A stretch of 33,458 nt of DNA from the NCBI GenBank assembly GCA_019635275.1, contig JAHBZV010000032.1, positions 1 to 33,458 of the forward strand, in the 5' to 3' direction. This document shows positions 25,573 through 32,996 of this stretch, in pieces. Position numbers and translations under genes: made by a program. The notes under the pieces are model-generated. The model was not told where the DNA came from. It saw only the letters and a program-made list of their open reading frames with translations, and did no database searches. Position 1 is the stretch's first letter, and each line of letters starts with the position of its first letter. The DNA comes from Burkholderiaceae bacterium (GTDB lineage Bacteria > Pseudomonadota > Gammaproteobacteria > Burkholderiales > Burkholderiaceae_E).

Positions 25573-26493
25573 ATGTCGATGGCGGACCGCGACGGTCATA
25601 TCTGGTTCGACGGCAAGATGGTCGACTGGCGCGACGCCAGGATCCACGTGCTCACCCATTCGCTGCACTACGGCATGGGCGTGTTCGAGGGCGTGCGCGC
25701 CTACAAGACGAAGTCGGGCACCGCGATCTTCCGGCTGGCCGAGCACACGCGCCGGCTGTTCAACTCGGCGAAGATCTTCCAGATGCAACTGCCGTACACG
25801 TTCGAGACGATCGTGCAGGCGCAGAAGGACGTCGTGCGCGCCAACGCGCTCGAGTCGTGCTATCTGCGGCCGATCGCGTGGATCGGCTCCGAGAAGCTCG
25901 GCGTCTCGCCGCGCGGCAACACGATCCACGTCGCGATCGCCGCCTGGGCCTGGGGCGCCTACCTCGGCGAGGAAGGGCTCAGCAAGGGCATCCGCGTCAA
26001 GACCTCGTCGTACTCGCGGCACCACGTCAACGTGTCGCTGGTGCGCGCCAAGGCCAGCGGCTACTACATCAACTCGATCCTGGCCAACCAGGAAGTCACC
26101 GCGCACGGCTACGACGAGGCGCTGCTGCTCGACACCGACGGCTACGTCTCGGAGGGCGCCGGCGAGAACGTGTTCATCGTCCGCGACGGCGTCCTCTACA
26201 CGCCCGACCTCGCGTCGTGCCTCGCCGGCATCACGCGCGAGTCGGTGATCACCATCGCCCGCGACCTCGGCATCGAGGTGCGCGAGAAGCGCATCACGCG
26301 CGACGAGATGTATTGCGCCGACGAGGCCTTCTTCAGCGGCACTGCCGCCGAGATCACGCCGATCCGCGAGCTCGACGACCGCCAGATCGGCGAGGGCCGC
26401 CGCGGGCCGATCACCGAGAAGCTGCAGTCGACCTTCTTCGACGCGGTCGCCGGGCGCAACGAGCGCTATGCCAAGTGGCTGAGCCCGGTCTGA
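25573..26493 (+). CDS. ilvE: Branched-chain amino acid aminotransferase
   Basis: 306-residue fold-type IV PLP enzyme that interconverts Leu, Ile and Val with their 2-oxo acids using glutamate/2-oxoglutarate. It has the N-terminal HYGMGVFEGVRAY motif, PLP Lys160 in RAKASGYYINSILAN, GYVSEGAGENVFIV (phosphate-binding), ITRESVI and FFSGTAAEITPIRELD, in the order seen in E. coli IlvE. GGGAG is 8 nt before the ATG. The zinc-finger gene follows 14 nt after the stop. Divergent from azlCD, which suggests branched-chain synthesis and export are regulated near each other. Confidence 0.96.
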   Translation: MSMADRDGHIWFDGKMVDWRDARIHVLTHSLHYGMGVFEGVRAYKTKSGTAIFRLAEHTRRLFNSAKIFQMQLPYTFETIVQAQKDVVRANALESCYLRPIAWIGSEKLGVSPRGNTIHVAIAAWAWGAYLGEEGLSKGIRVKTSSYSRHHVNVSLVRAKASGYYINSILANQEVTAHGYDEALLLDTDGYVSEGAGENVFIVRDGVLYTPDLASCLAGITRESVITIARDLGIEVREKRITRDEMYCADEAFFSGTAAEITPIRELDDRQIGEGRRGPITEKLQSTFFDAVAGRNERYAKWLSPV

Positions 26494-26507
26494 GGCCACG
26501 CGACGCG

Positions 26508-26738
26508 ATGACTGCCATGAGCGACCAGTCCAGCCCCGCCGCCGAGCGCCCGTCGCGCGGCGTCGTCGAACTCGACGGCGCCGACCTGCCGGCGTATTGC
26601 CCCAACCCGAAGATGCCGCTGTGGTCGTCGCACCCGAGGGTCTACCTCGACGTCGCGCACGGCGACCCGGTGCAGTGTCCCTACTGCAGCACCGTCTACC
26701 GGCTCAAGGCCGGCGCCGTCGTCCGCGGCGGCCACTGA
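26508..26738 (+). CDS. Small zf-CHCC zinc-finger protein
   Basis: 76-residue protein from ATG 26508 (a second ATG at 26517 is equally possible). Residues 31-60 have the zf-CHCC pattern C31...H42...C57-x2-C60: CPNPKMPLWSSHPRVYLDV then VQCPYCSTVYRL. The fold is shared with mitochondrial NDUFS6 subunits of complex I; the bacterial role is not established. It follows ilvE by 14 nt and precedes waaF. It is too short to stand out by length and lies in the same frame as long spurious reading on the plus strand. Confidence 0.9.
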   Translation: MTAMSDQSSPAAERPSRGVVELDGADLPAYCPNPKMPLWSSHPRVYLDVAHGDPVQCPYCSTVYRLKAGAVVRGGH

Positions 26739-26748
26739 ATTCCCGGCC

Positions 26749-26774
26749 CGGCCCGGCCGGCGCCGGCCGGGCCG
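26749..26774. repeat. 26-bp perfect G/C palindrome after zinc-finger gene
   Basis: A perfect, loop-free 26-bp palindrome built on GGCCCGGCCGGC and its complement, 11 nt past the zinc-finger stop. As RNA it forms a very strong hairpin with no following U-tract; it could be a partial terminator or an operator. The rest of this gap shows CTGTC-N9-GACAG (26779-26797) and no clear promoter for waaF. Confidence 0.75.
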
Positions 26775-26897
26775 CCGACTGTCAATTCGGCCGACAGGAA
26801 CAAGGTCGACGCACCGCGACGGCGGCGTCGCCACAATGGCGCACTCAGGCGTACGATCGAACAAGACAGCCAAAGTGTGCCCGGCCGGGAACCTGCC

Positions 26898-27950
26898 ATG
26901 AGTGCCAACGCGCTCGTGATCGCTCCGAACTGGATCGGCGAAGCCGTGATGGCGCAGCCGCTGCTCGCGCTGTTGCACCAGCGCGAGCCGTCGCTTCGGA
27001 TCGATGCGCTGTGCGCGCCGCGCACGGCGGCGGTGTTTCGCGCGATGCCCGAAGTGAACGAAGTGCTCGAACTGCCTGCCGCGAGGCGGCGCCTGGCGCA
27101 GCTCGGCGGCGCCTGTCGGCTCGGGCGGCGGCTGCGCTCTCGCGAGTACCGTCGCGCGTACGTGCTGGGCGACGCGCCAGGCGCGGCGCTGGCCGCGCTG
27201 GTCGCGGGAATCCCGGAACGCATCGGCCACCGCGGCGAGGCGCACCGGCTGTCGATCAACCGGGCGCACGAGCCGCAGGCCGCGGGGGCGCTGCCGAAAG
27301 TCGAGCACTATGCCCGGCTGGCATTCGCCCCGCGCGAGCCGCTCCCCGGCAGCCTCCCCGTCCCCCGGCTGCAGCGGCGCGCCGAGCGCGAGCGAGCGGT
27401 ACGCGCGCGCTTCGGGCTGGGCGACGCCGGGCCGCTGATCGTGCTGTGCCCCGGCGCCGACCAGGGGCCGGCGCGGCGCTGGCCGACGCGCCACTTCGCC
27501 GCGCTCGCCAACCTTCTCGCCGACGAGTGGCCCGAGGCGCAGCTGGTGCTGCTCGGATCGGCAGGCGAGCGACCGGTCGCCACCGAGATTGCCGCCCTTT
27601 CGGGGCAACCGGTGCGCAACCTGGCGGGCGAGACCGGCATCGACGACGTCGTCTCGATCGTCTCGCAGGCCGGCGGCATCGTCTCGGGCGACACCGGGCT
27701 GATGCACCTGGCGGCGGCGTTCGGCCGCCCGCAGGTGGCGATCTTCGGCGCGACCGATCCGCGGCACAGTCCGCCGCGCTCGCCGCGCGCCCACGTCGAG
27801 TGGCTGCACCTCGGTTGCAGCCCGTGCTTCGGTCGAGACTGCTCGCTCGGCCATCTCGATTGCCTGGGCCGCATCGCCCCGGCCACGGTCTTCGACAGCC
27901 TGTCGAAAGCGATGCGCTTCGAGGCCGCCGGCATCCGCTCCGTGCGCTGA
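26898..27950 (+). CDS. waaF: ADP-heptose:LPS heptosyltransferase II
   Basis: 350-residue glycosyltransferase of family GT9 that adds the second heptose to the LPS inner core on the cytoplasmic face. It has the N-terminal NALVIAPNWIGEAVMAQPLL, and the ADP-heptose-binding VLCPGADQGPARRWPTRHFAALAN and VSGDTGLMHLAAAFGRPQVAIFGATDP. A Cys-rich ending (GCSPCFGRDCSLGHLDCLGRI) is typical of WaaF. ATG 26898 has GGGA 8 nt upstream; an in-frame Met seven codons earlier is less likely. The preceding zinc-finger gene and ilvE are often next to waaF in related bacteria. Length matches E. coli WaaF (348). Confidence 0.93.
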   Translation: MSANALVIAPNWIGEAVMAQPLLALLHQREPSLRIDALCAPRTAAVFRAMPEVNEVLELPAARRRLAQLGGACRLGRRLRSREYRRAYVLGDAPGAALAALVAGIPERIGHRGEAHRLSINRAHEPQAAGALPKVEHYARLAFAPREPLPGSLPVPRLQRRAERERAVRARFGLGDAGPLIVLCPGADQGPARRWPTRHFAALANLLADEWPEAQLVLLGSAGERPVATEIAALSGQPVRNLAGETGIDDVVSIVSQAGGIVSGDTGLMHLAAAFGRPQVAIFGATDPRHSPPRSPRAHVEWLHLGCSPCFGRDCSLGHLDCLGRIAPATVFDSLSKAMRFEAAGIRSVR

Positions 27951-27970
27951 GCCCGCCAGGTCCGAGCGCA

Positions 27971-27993
27971 TACACTGCGGGTTTCGCCGAAAC
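27971..27993 (+). promoter_or_regulatory. Candidate -10 and short dyad before NTF2-like gene
   Basis: TACACT (27971-27976) is a plausible -10; no good -35 is seen. GTTTCG-C-CGAAAC (27981-27993) is a perfect 6-bp dyad covering the predicted start of transcription and could be an operator. Prediction only. Confidence 0.3.
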
Positions 27994-28005
27994 GGACCCT
28001 TTGCG

Positions 28006-28434
28006 ATGCGCCGCGCGCCGATCCTTTCCACCGCCGAAGCCGTCGAGGAAGCGTTCTACGACGCGATGCAGCGCGCCGACCTCGAAGCGATGATGGCCCT
28101 GTGGGCCGACGACGACGAGGTGATGTGCGTGCACCCGGGACACCAGCGCCTGATCGGCCTCGACGCGATCCGGGCTTCGTGGGCAGCGATCTTCGCCAAC
28201 GGCGGCATCGACGTGCGCACCGACGACGTTCGCGCGCACACCGGCGCGATGCTCGCCGTGCACAACCTGGTCGAGCACGTCGTCGTCGCCGGTCGCGAAG
28301 GCCAGGAGATCGTCGCGTGCGTCGCCACCAACGTCTACGTCAAGCACCCCGGCGGCTGGCGCATCCTGCTGCACCATTCCGGGCTGGGTTCCGGCGAGGC
28401 GCCGACGGTCGCCAGCGGAACGGTGCTGCACTGA
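28006..28434 (+). CDS. NTF2-like (SnoaL/DUF4440-type) protein
   Basis: 142-residue cone-fold protein of the NTF2-like superfamily. It shows the usual N-terminal helix VEEAFYDAMQRADLEAMMALWADDDEVMCVHPGHQRLIGLDAIRASWAAIF, then strands including NVYVKHPGGWRILLHHSGL. The His-rich CVHPGH and HHSG positions line the pocket. In this superfamily members range from isomerases to binding proteins, so no function can be given. It precedes the YheT-type hydrolase by about 40 nt and is probably co-transcribed. GGACC 8 nt before the ATG is a plausible ribosome site. Confidence 0.82.
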   Translation: MRRAPILSTAEAVEEAFYDAMQRADLEAMMALWADDDEVMCVHPGHQRLIGLDAIRASWAAIFANGGIDVRTDDVRAHTGAMLAVHNLVEHVVVAGREGQEIVACVATNVYVKHPGGWRILLHHSGLGSGEAPTVASGTVLH

Positions 28435-28475
28435 CCGGGCGCCGCACGCCCGGTCGCGAGTCGACAGGCTGGACG

Positions 28476-29522
28476 GTGCCCGCGACCCCGTATCGTCCGC
28501 CGCGCTGGCTGCCGGGCGCGCACCTGCAGACGATCTGGCCCGCGACGCTGTCGCCGTGCCCGTCGATCGGCTGGCGGCGCGAGCGCTGGGACACGCCGGA
28601 CGGCGATTTCGTCGACGTCGATTTCGCCGATGCCGGTGTCGGTGCCGGTGTCGAGGTCGGCCCCGCCGACGCCCACGTCGCGGGAGCCGGCCGCGACCGG
28701 CCGCGCGCCGGCGCACGCGCGCCGACGCTCGTGCTGTTCCACGGCCTCGAAGGCGGCTCGCGCAGCCACTACGCGCGCGCCTTCGCCGGGGCAGCGCGGC
28801 GGCGCGGCTGGCGCATCGCGGTGCCGCACTTCCGCGGTTGCAGCGGCGAGCTCAACTGGGCGCCGCGCGCGTATCACTCCGGCGACTCGGCCGAGATCGA
28901 CTGGATCCTGCGCCGTTTCGCGCGCGACGCCACGGGCGGCGAGCCGCTCGTGGCCGTCGGCGTGTCGCTGGGCGGCAACGCGCTGCTCAAATGGCTCGGC
29001 GAGCAGCGCGAGGCGGCGCGCATCGTCCGTGCCGCCGCCGCGATCTCCGCGCCGCACGACCTGCACGCGAGCGCGGTCGCACTGTCGCGCGGCTTCAACC
29101 TCGTCTACATGCGGCACTTCCTGAAGTCGCTCAAGCGCAAGAGCGACGCGAAGCTCGCGCAGTATCCGGGGCTCTTCGACCGGCGGCGCATGCTGCGCTC
29201 GCGCGACTTCTTCGACTTCGACGACGCGGTCACCGCGCCGATGCACGGCTTCGCGAGCTGCTTCGACTACTGGGAGCGCTCGTCGTGCCGGCGCTTCCTC
29301 GCCGGCATCCGCGTGCCGACGCTGGTGCTCAACGCGCGCAACGATCCGTTCGTGCCCGCGCCCGCGCTGGCGCCGCGCGACGAAGCGTCCGACCTGGTCA
29401 CGCTCGACTATCCTGCCGAGGGCGGCCACGCCGGGTTCCCGCAGGGGCTCCCGCCCGGGCGCCTCGACTGGCTGCCGCAGCGCACGATGGACTGGCTCGC
29501 GGGGGTGCTCGCCGATGGATGA
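28476..29522 (+). CDS. YheT-type alpha/beta hydrolase
   Basis: About 348 residues from GTG 28476 (AGG 8 nt upstream; the start is uncertain because the frame is open further). YheT features: YRPPRWLPGAHLQTIWP at the start, LFHGLEGGSRSHYARAF as oxyanion region, PHFRGCSGELN, nucleophile Ser in GVSLGGNALLKWLGE, acid Asp in NARNDPF, and catalytic His in GGHAGF. These proteins are predicted esterases or lipases of unclear physiology. An Ala/Gly/Val-rich insertion after about residue 50 separates the first strands. The stop overlaps the next gene by 8 nt, implying coupling. Confidence 0.9.
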   Translation: MPATPYRPPRWLPGAHLQTIWPATLSPCPSIGWRRERWDTPDGDFVDVDFADAGVGAGVEVGPADAHVAGAGRDRPRAGARAPTLVLFHGLEGGSRSHYARAFAGAARRRGWRIAVPHFRGCSGELNWAPRAYHSGDSAEIDWILRRFARDATGGEPLVAVGVSLGGNALLKWLGEQREAARIVRAAAAISAPHDLHASAVALSRGFNLVYMRHFLKSLKRKSDAKLAQYPGLFDRRRMLRSRDFFDFDDAVTAPMHGFASCFDYWERSSCRRFLAGIRVPTLVLNARNDPFVPAPALAPRDEASDLVTLDYPAEGGHAGFPQGLPPGRLDWLPQRTMDWLAGVLADG

Positions 29523-30063
29523 ACAGGTCCTGCGCGCGATGGCGCGATGGCCCGACGTACCGGCGGTCTGGGGATGGCTGCGGCTGGACCGCCGCGGCCG
29601 CTGGCTGCTCGTCGATCGCGGCCGCCCCGGCTTCGACGAGGCGCGCGACGGCGCCGGCAGCCCGATCGGCAACCCGCAGATCGTCGAGTTCATCGGGCGC
29701 AACTACGCCGCCGACGAGGCGGGTCGCTGGTACTGGCAGAACGGGCCGCAGCGCGTCTATGTCGACGTCGAATCGGCGCCGCTGGTGCTGAGGGTGCTCG
29801 GCACGGCACCGCGCCTGCGGCTGGTCGCGCACACCGGCCTGCCGATCGCGCGCGTCGACCAGGCCTGGCTCGGCCCCGCGGGCGAGGTGCTGCTGCGCAC
29901 CGACGCCGGCCCGGCGGTCGTGCACGATCTCGATCTCGCGGCGCTCGCATTGTCCCAGGACGGCGACGCCGTGGTGCTCGAGATCGACGGGCGCGCGCTG
30001 CGCCTCGAGGCCACCGACTCGCCCCCGGACACGCTCGGCTTCGTCGCGAAGCCGCGAGGCTGA
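29515..30063 (+). CDS. Conserved betaproteobacterial hypothetical protein (possibly DUF2946 family)
   Basis: 182 residues. From memory it resembles a betaproteobacterial family labelled DUF2946 in annotation, marked by VWGWLRLDRRGRWLLVDRGRP at the start and IVEFIGRNYAADEAGRWYWQNGPQRVYVDVE in the middle; the label is not certain. No membrane helix, signal peptide or catalytic motif is visible; it looks like a soluble beta-rich protein. It overlaps the YheT-type hydrolase stop by 8 nt, so the two are probably translated together and may cooperate. Convergent with bepA (1 nt between stops). Function unknown. Confidence 0.8.
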   Translation: MDEQVLRAMARWPDVPAVWGWLRLDRRGRWLLVDRGRPGFDEARDGAGSPIGNPQIVEFIGRNYAADEAGRWYWQNGPQRVYVDVESAPLVLRVLGTAPRLRLVAHTGLPIARVDQAWLGPAGEVLLRTDAGPAVVHDLDLAALALSQDGDAVVLEIDGRALRLEATDSPPDTLGFVAKPRG

Positions 30064-30064
30064 A

Positions 30065-31555
30065 TCAGCCGCCGTTCTCGCGACGCTCCTGCTGCTCTTC
30101 ACGCCATCGCGCTTCGAGCTGTCGTAACCGCGCGTCGACCTCCGACGCGGTCTGGAAGTCGAGGCCGCCCGCGCGCTGGGCCAGCCGCAATTGCTCGATC
30201 GCCGCGGGCGTCGCGCCCAGCAGCACGAACTGCTCGGCCGCGGCGCGGTGCGCCCGCGCGGTCCGGCCCAGGCCGTCCTGCGCGGCCGACAGCATCCGCC
30301 ACAGGTCGGCGTCGCCGCGGTACAGCTTCAGCGCGTCCTCCAGCACCGGCACCGCCGCGGCGTAGTCGCGCCGCGCGAGCAGCACGACGGCCTGCATGTG
30401 CATCAGCGCCCGCGACGACGGGTATTGGGCGAGCGCCGCGTCGACGATCTTCTGCGCGGCCGCCGGGTCTCCGGCGTCGAGCTCGATCCGCGCGGCCAGC
30501 CGCTCGACGAAGGGGTGCCCGGCCGGGAGCCGGCGGCGCACCTCGGCGAGCGCCTTGCGTGCCGCCGGCCAGTCGCGAGCGGCCGCCGCCACCGTGGCCA
30601 GCCCGAACCAGTTGGCCGCGTCGTCGATCGTGCGCTCGCGCACGCGGCGCTCGAACTGCGCGCGCATCAGCCGCAGGCCGTCGACGCTGGTATCGGAGAG
30701 TGCGCGCAGCTTGGCGCGCGCGAGGCGGAAATCGATGCTGTCGGCGCGCTGCCGGTAGCGGGTCTCTCCGACCCGGCCCTGGATGTCGGCGATGCGCTCG
30801 GACGTGATCGGGTGCGTGCGCAGGTACTCCGGCGCGCTGCTCTCGTAGAGACGCCCGGCCTGCTGCAGCCGTCCGAAGAACGACACCATGCCGTTGGCGT
30901 CGAAGCCGCCCTGGCGCAGGATGTCGAGGCCGACCCGATCGGCCTCGCGCTCGGCATCGCGCGAGAAGCTGAGCATCTGCTGCTGGGCAACCGTGCTGCC
31001 GAGCGAGGCCAGCCCGCCGACGGCCTGCGGGCTCGAGCGCGCGGCCAGCGCCGCGAGCACCAGCGCCGCCAGCATCACGACCGAGGCCTGGCGCTCCCGC
31101 GAGAGCATTCGCGCGAGGTGCCGCTGCGTCACGTGGCCGATCTCGTGCGCGAGCACCGACGCCAGCTCGGACTCCGACTGCGCCGCGACGATCAGCCCGG
31201 TGTGCACGCCGATGTAGCCGCCGGGCAGCGCGAACGCGTTGAGCGTGCCGTCGCGAACCAGGAAGAACTCGAAGCCGTAGCCGGCCGCCGGCGTCGTCGC
31301 GGTCAGCTGGGCCGCGAAGCGGTTCAGGTAGTCGGTGATCTCGACGTCGTCGTGGATCGAGCCGCGACGGCGCATCTCGCGCACGATCGAATCGCCGATG
31401 CGGCGCTCGGTGGCCGGCGACAGCTCGTCGGCCGACGCGTCGCCGAGCCTGGGCAGGTTGTCGACCTGCGCGCGGGCGAACGAGGGGGCGAACGCCAGCG
31501 CGCCGGCCAGCAAGGCCGCCATGCATCGCGACGACAGGCTACGACGGGGCAACAC
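30065..31555 (-). CDS. bepA: Periplasmic M48 metalloprotease/chaperone with TPR domain (BepA/YfgC-like)
   Basis: 496-residue secreted protease-chaperone of outer-membrane protein assembly. The signal peptide runs to about residue 29 (FAPSFARA/Q). The zinc site is HEIGH (137-141), with E202 and D206 in AEREAD as third ligand and helper, and H248 in [10 protein letters not shown] as the regulatory His known in E. coli BepA. A hydrophobic loop lies between ([12 protein letters not shown]). From about residue 310 onwards there are TPR-like helices ([42 protein letters not shown]). The GTG start (31555) is chosen because it supplies the basic n-region MLPRRS. It degrades misfolded LptD in E. coli; the same role is inferred. 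Confidence 0.93.
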   Translation of the reverse strand: MLPRRSLSSRCMAALLAGALAFAPSFARAQVDNLPRLGDASADELSPATERRIGDSIVREMRRRGSIHDDVEITDYLNRFAAQLTATTPAAGYGFEFFLVRDGTLNAFALPGGYIGVHTGLIVAAQSESELASVLAHEIGHVTQRHLARMLSRERQASVVMLAALVLAALAARSSPQAVGGLASLGSTVAQQQMLSFSRDAEREADRVGLDILRQGGFDANGMVSFFGRLQQAGRLYESSAPEYLRTHPITSERIADIQGRVGETRYRQRADSIDFRLARAKLRALSDTSVDGLRLMRAQFERRVRERTIDDAANWFGLATVAAAARDWPAARKALAEVRRRLPAGHPFVERLAARIELDAGDPAAAQKIVDAALAQYPSSRALMHMQAVVLLARRDYAAAVPVLEDALKLYRGDADLWRMLSAAQDGLGRTARAHRAAAEQFVLLGATPAAIEQLRLAQRAGGLDFQTASEVDARLRQLEARWREEQQERRENGG

Positions 31556-31577
31556 CGGAAATCCAGGAGAGGCGGGT

Positions 31578-31587
31578 TGCTATCATA
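31578..31587. promoter_or_regulatory. Shared symmetric -10 region between bepA and moaC
   Basis: On the plus strand TGC-TATCAT (31578-31586) is an extended -10 for moaC. On the minus strand TATGAT (31582-31587) is a -10 for bepA. The two hexamers overlap in TATCATA, so one symmetric element may fire both ways. Predicted leaders are about 14 nt and 20 nt. No good -35 is seen on either side. Confidence 0.45.
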
Positions 31588-31607
31588 GTCGGGACCGGAG
31601 CCCCACC

Positions 31608-32126
31608 ATGACCAGAGCCCCCCGAGCGTCGCCGGGCGACGCGCTGACGCATTTCGACCCGGCCGGTCGCGCGCACATGGTCGACGTCGCCGGCAAGGCA
31701 GTCACCCATCGCGTGGCCGTCGCGCGCGGCACGATCCGCATGAAGCCCGCGACGCTGGCGCTGGTGCGCGAAGGCACCGCCAAGAAGGGCGACGTGATCG
31801 GCGTGGCGCGCATCGCCGCGATCCAGGGGGCCAAGCGCACGGCCGACCTCATCCCCCTGTGCCACCCGCTGCCGATCACGCGGGTCGCGGTGGACTTCGA
31901 CATCGACGAGGCCGCCAGCGCCGTGCACTGCACGGCTACGGTCGAATGCGAAGGCAAGACCGGCGTCGAGATGGAAGCCCTGACGGCGGTGCAGGTCGGC
32001 CTGCTCACCGTCTACGACATGTGCAAGGCGGTCGATCGCGGCATGGTGATCGAACGCGTGCAGCTGATGGAGAAGCACGGCGGCAAGAGCGGGAGCTTCG
32101 TGGCCGCCGGGCCCGACGCGCCCTAG
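31608..32126 (+). CDS. moaC: Cyclic pyranopterin monophosphate synthase MoaC
   Basis: 172-residue enzyme that converts the MoaA product (3',8-cyclo-GTP) to cyclic pyranopterin monophosphate in molybdenum cofactor synthesis. The family opening [28 protein letters not shown], the [30 protein letters not shown] block, [14 protein letters not shown], and the catalytic Asp/Lys region [11 protein letters not shown] are all present. ATG 31608 has GGAG 8 nt upstream; the frame is open further upstream but only across the bepA 5' end. Other moa genes are not in the window. The badI-like gene starts 64 nt downstream on the same strand. Confidence 0.97.
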   Translation: MTRAPRASPGDALTHFDPAGRAHMVDVAGKAVTHRVAVARGTIRMKPATLALVREGTAKKGDVIGVARIAAIQGAKRTADLIPLCHPLPITRVAVDFDIDEAASAVHCTATVECEGKTGVEMEALTAVQVGLLTVYDMCKAVDRGMVIERVQLMEKHGGKSGSFVAAGPDAP

Positions 32127-32190
32127 CCTGCGGCCCGCGGCCGCGCGCGCGGCGGGTCCATCGAAGTCCCCTCACCGGAGCCAGAAGACC

Positions 32191-32979
32191 ATGGACAGGA
32201 ACTACCAGGACATCCTCTACGAAGTGCGCAACGGCGCCGCGTGGATCACGATCAACCGCCCCGACAAGATGAACGCGTTCCGCGGCCAGACCTGCGACGA
32301 GCTGATCCACGCGATCAACCGCGCCGGCTACGACCGCGAGATCGGCGCGATCGTGCTGGCGGGCGCCGGCGATCGCGCGTTCTGCACCGGTGGCGACCAG
32401 TCGGCGCACGAAGGCCAGTACGATGGCCGCGGCACGATCGGCCTGCCGATGGAGGAGCTCCACGCGGCGATCCGCGACGTGCCCAAGCCGGTGATCGCGC
32501 GCGTGCAGGGCTACGCGATCGGCGGCGGCAACGTGCTGTGCACGATCTGCGACTTCACCATCGCCTCCGAGAAGGCGGTGTTCGGCCAGGTGGGCCCGAA
32601 GGTCGGCTCGGTCGATCCCGGCTACGGCACCGCGTTTCTCGCGCGCGTCGTCGGCGAGAAGAAGGCCCGCGAGATCTGGTACCTGTGCCGACGCTACCCC
32701 GCGGCCGAGGCGCTGGCGATGGGGCTGGTCAATGCGGTGGTGCCGCACGACCAGCTCGACGCCGAGGTGCAGAAGTGGTGCGACGAGATCATGGAGAAGA
32801 GCCCGACCGCGATCGCGATCGCCAAGCGCTCGTTCAACATGGACACCGCGCACCAGGCGGGCATCGCCGGCATGGGGATGTACGCGCTCAAGCTCTACTA
32901 CGACACCGAGGAATCGCGCGAAGGCGTGCAGGCGTTCCTCGAGAAGCGCAAGCCGCAGTTCCGCAAGTACTCGAAGTAG
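32191..32979 (+). CDS. badI: 2-ketocyclohexanecarboxyl-CoA hydrolase (BadI-like), crotonase family
   Basis: 262-residue crotonase-fold enzyme. It matches, as I recall it, the Rhodopseudomonas palustris BadI sequence over its whole length: RNGAAWITINRPDKMNAFR (13-31), FCTGGDQSAHEGQYDGRGT (64-82), YAIGGGNVL (108-116), FGQVGPKVGSVDPGYGTAF (131-149) and AIAKRSFNMDTAHQAGIAGM. BadI opens the ring of 2-ketocyclohexanecarboxyl-CoA to pimelyl-CoA in alicyclic/anaerobic aromatic acid degradation. MenB, a close relative, reads SFDGGWG where this reads SVDPGYG, so BadI fits better. Its usual partners (badH, aliA/B) are not here; it stands after moaC and before a convergent gene, 17 nt away. GGAG lies 14 nt before the ATG, a weak position. 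Confidence 0.85.
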   Translation: MDRNYQDILYEVRNGAAWITINRPDKMNAFRGQTCDELIHAINRAGYDREIGAIVLAGAGDRAFCTGGDQSAHEGQYDGRGTIGLPMEELHAAIRDVPKPVIARVQGYAIGGGNVLCTICDFTIASEKAVFGQVGPKVGSVDPGYGTAFLARVVGEKKAREIWYLCRRYPAAEALAMGLVNAVVPHDQLDAEVQKWCDEIMEKSPTAIAIAKRSFNMDTAHQAGIAGMGMYALKLYYDTEESREGVQAFLEKRKPQFRKYSK

Positions 32980-32996
32980 CCGGCCCCGGGCGCCGC

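Noticed and set aside
32191-32979. MenB (1,4-dihydroxy-2-naphthoyl-CoA synthase) for the crotonase gene
   Set aside because: The motif is SVDPGYG instead of SFDGGWG, whole-length resemblance is to BadI, and ubiquinone-using betaproteobacteria generally lack menaquinone genes.
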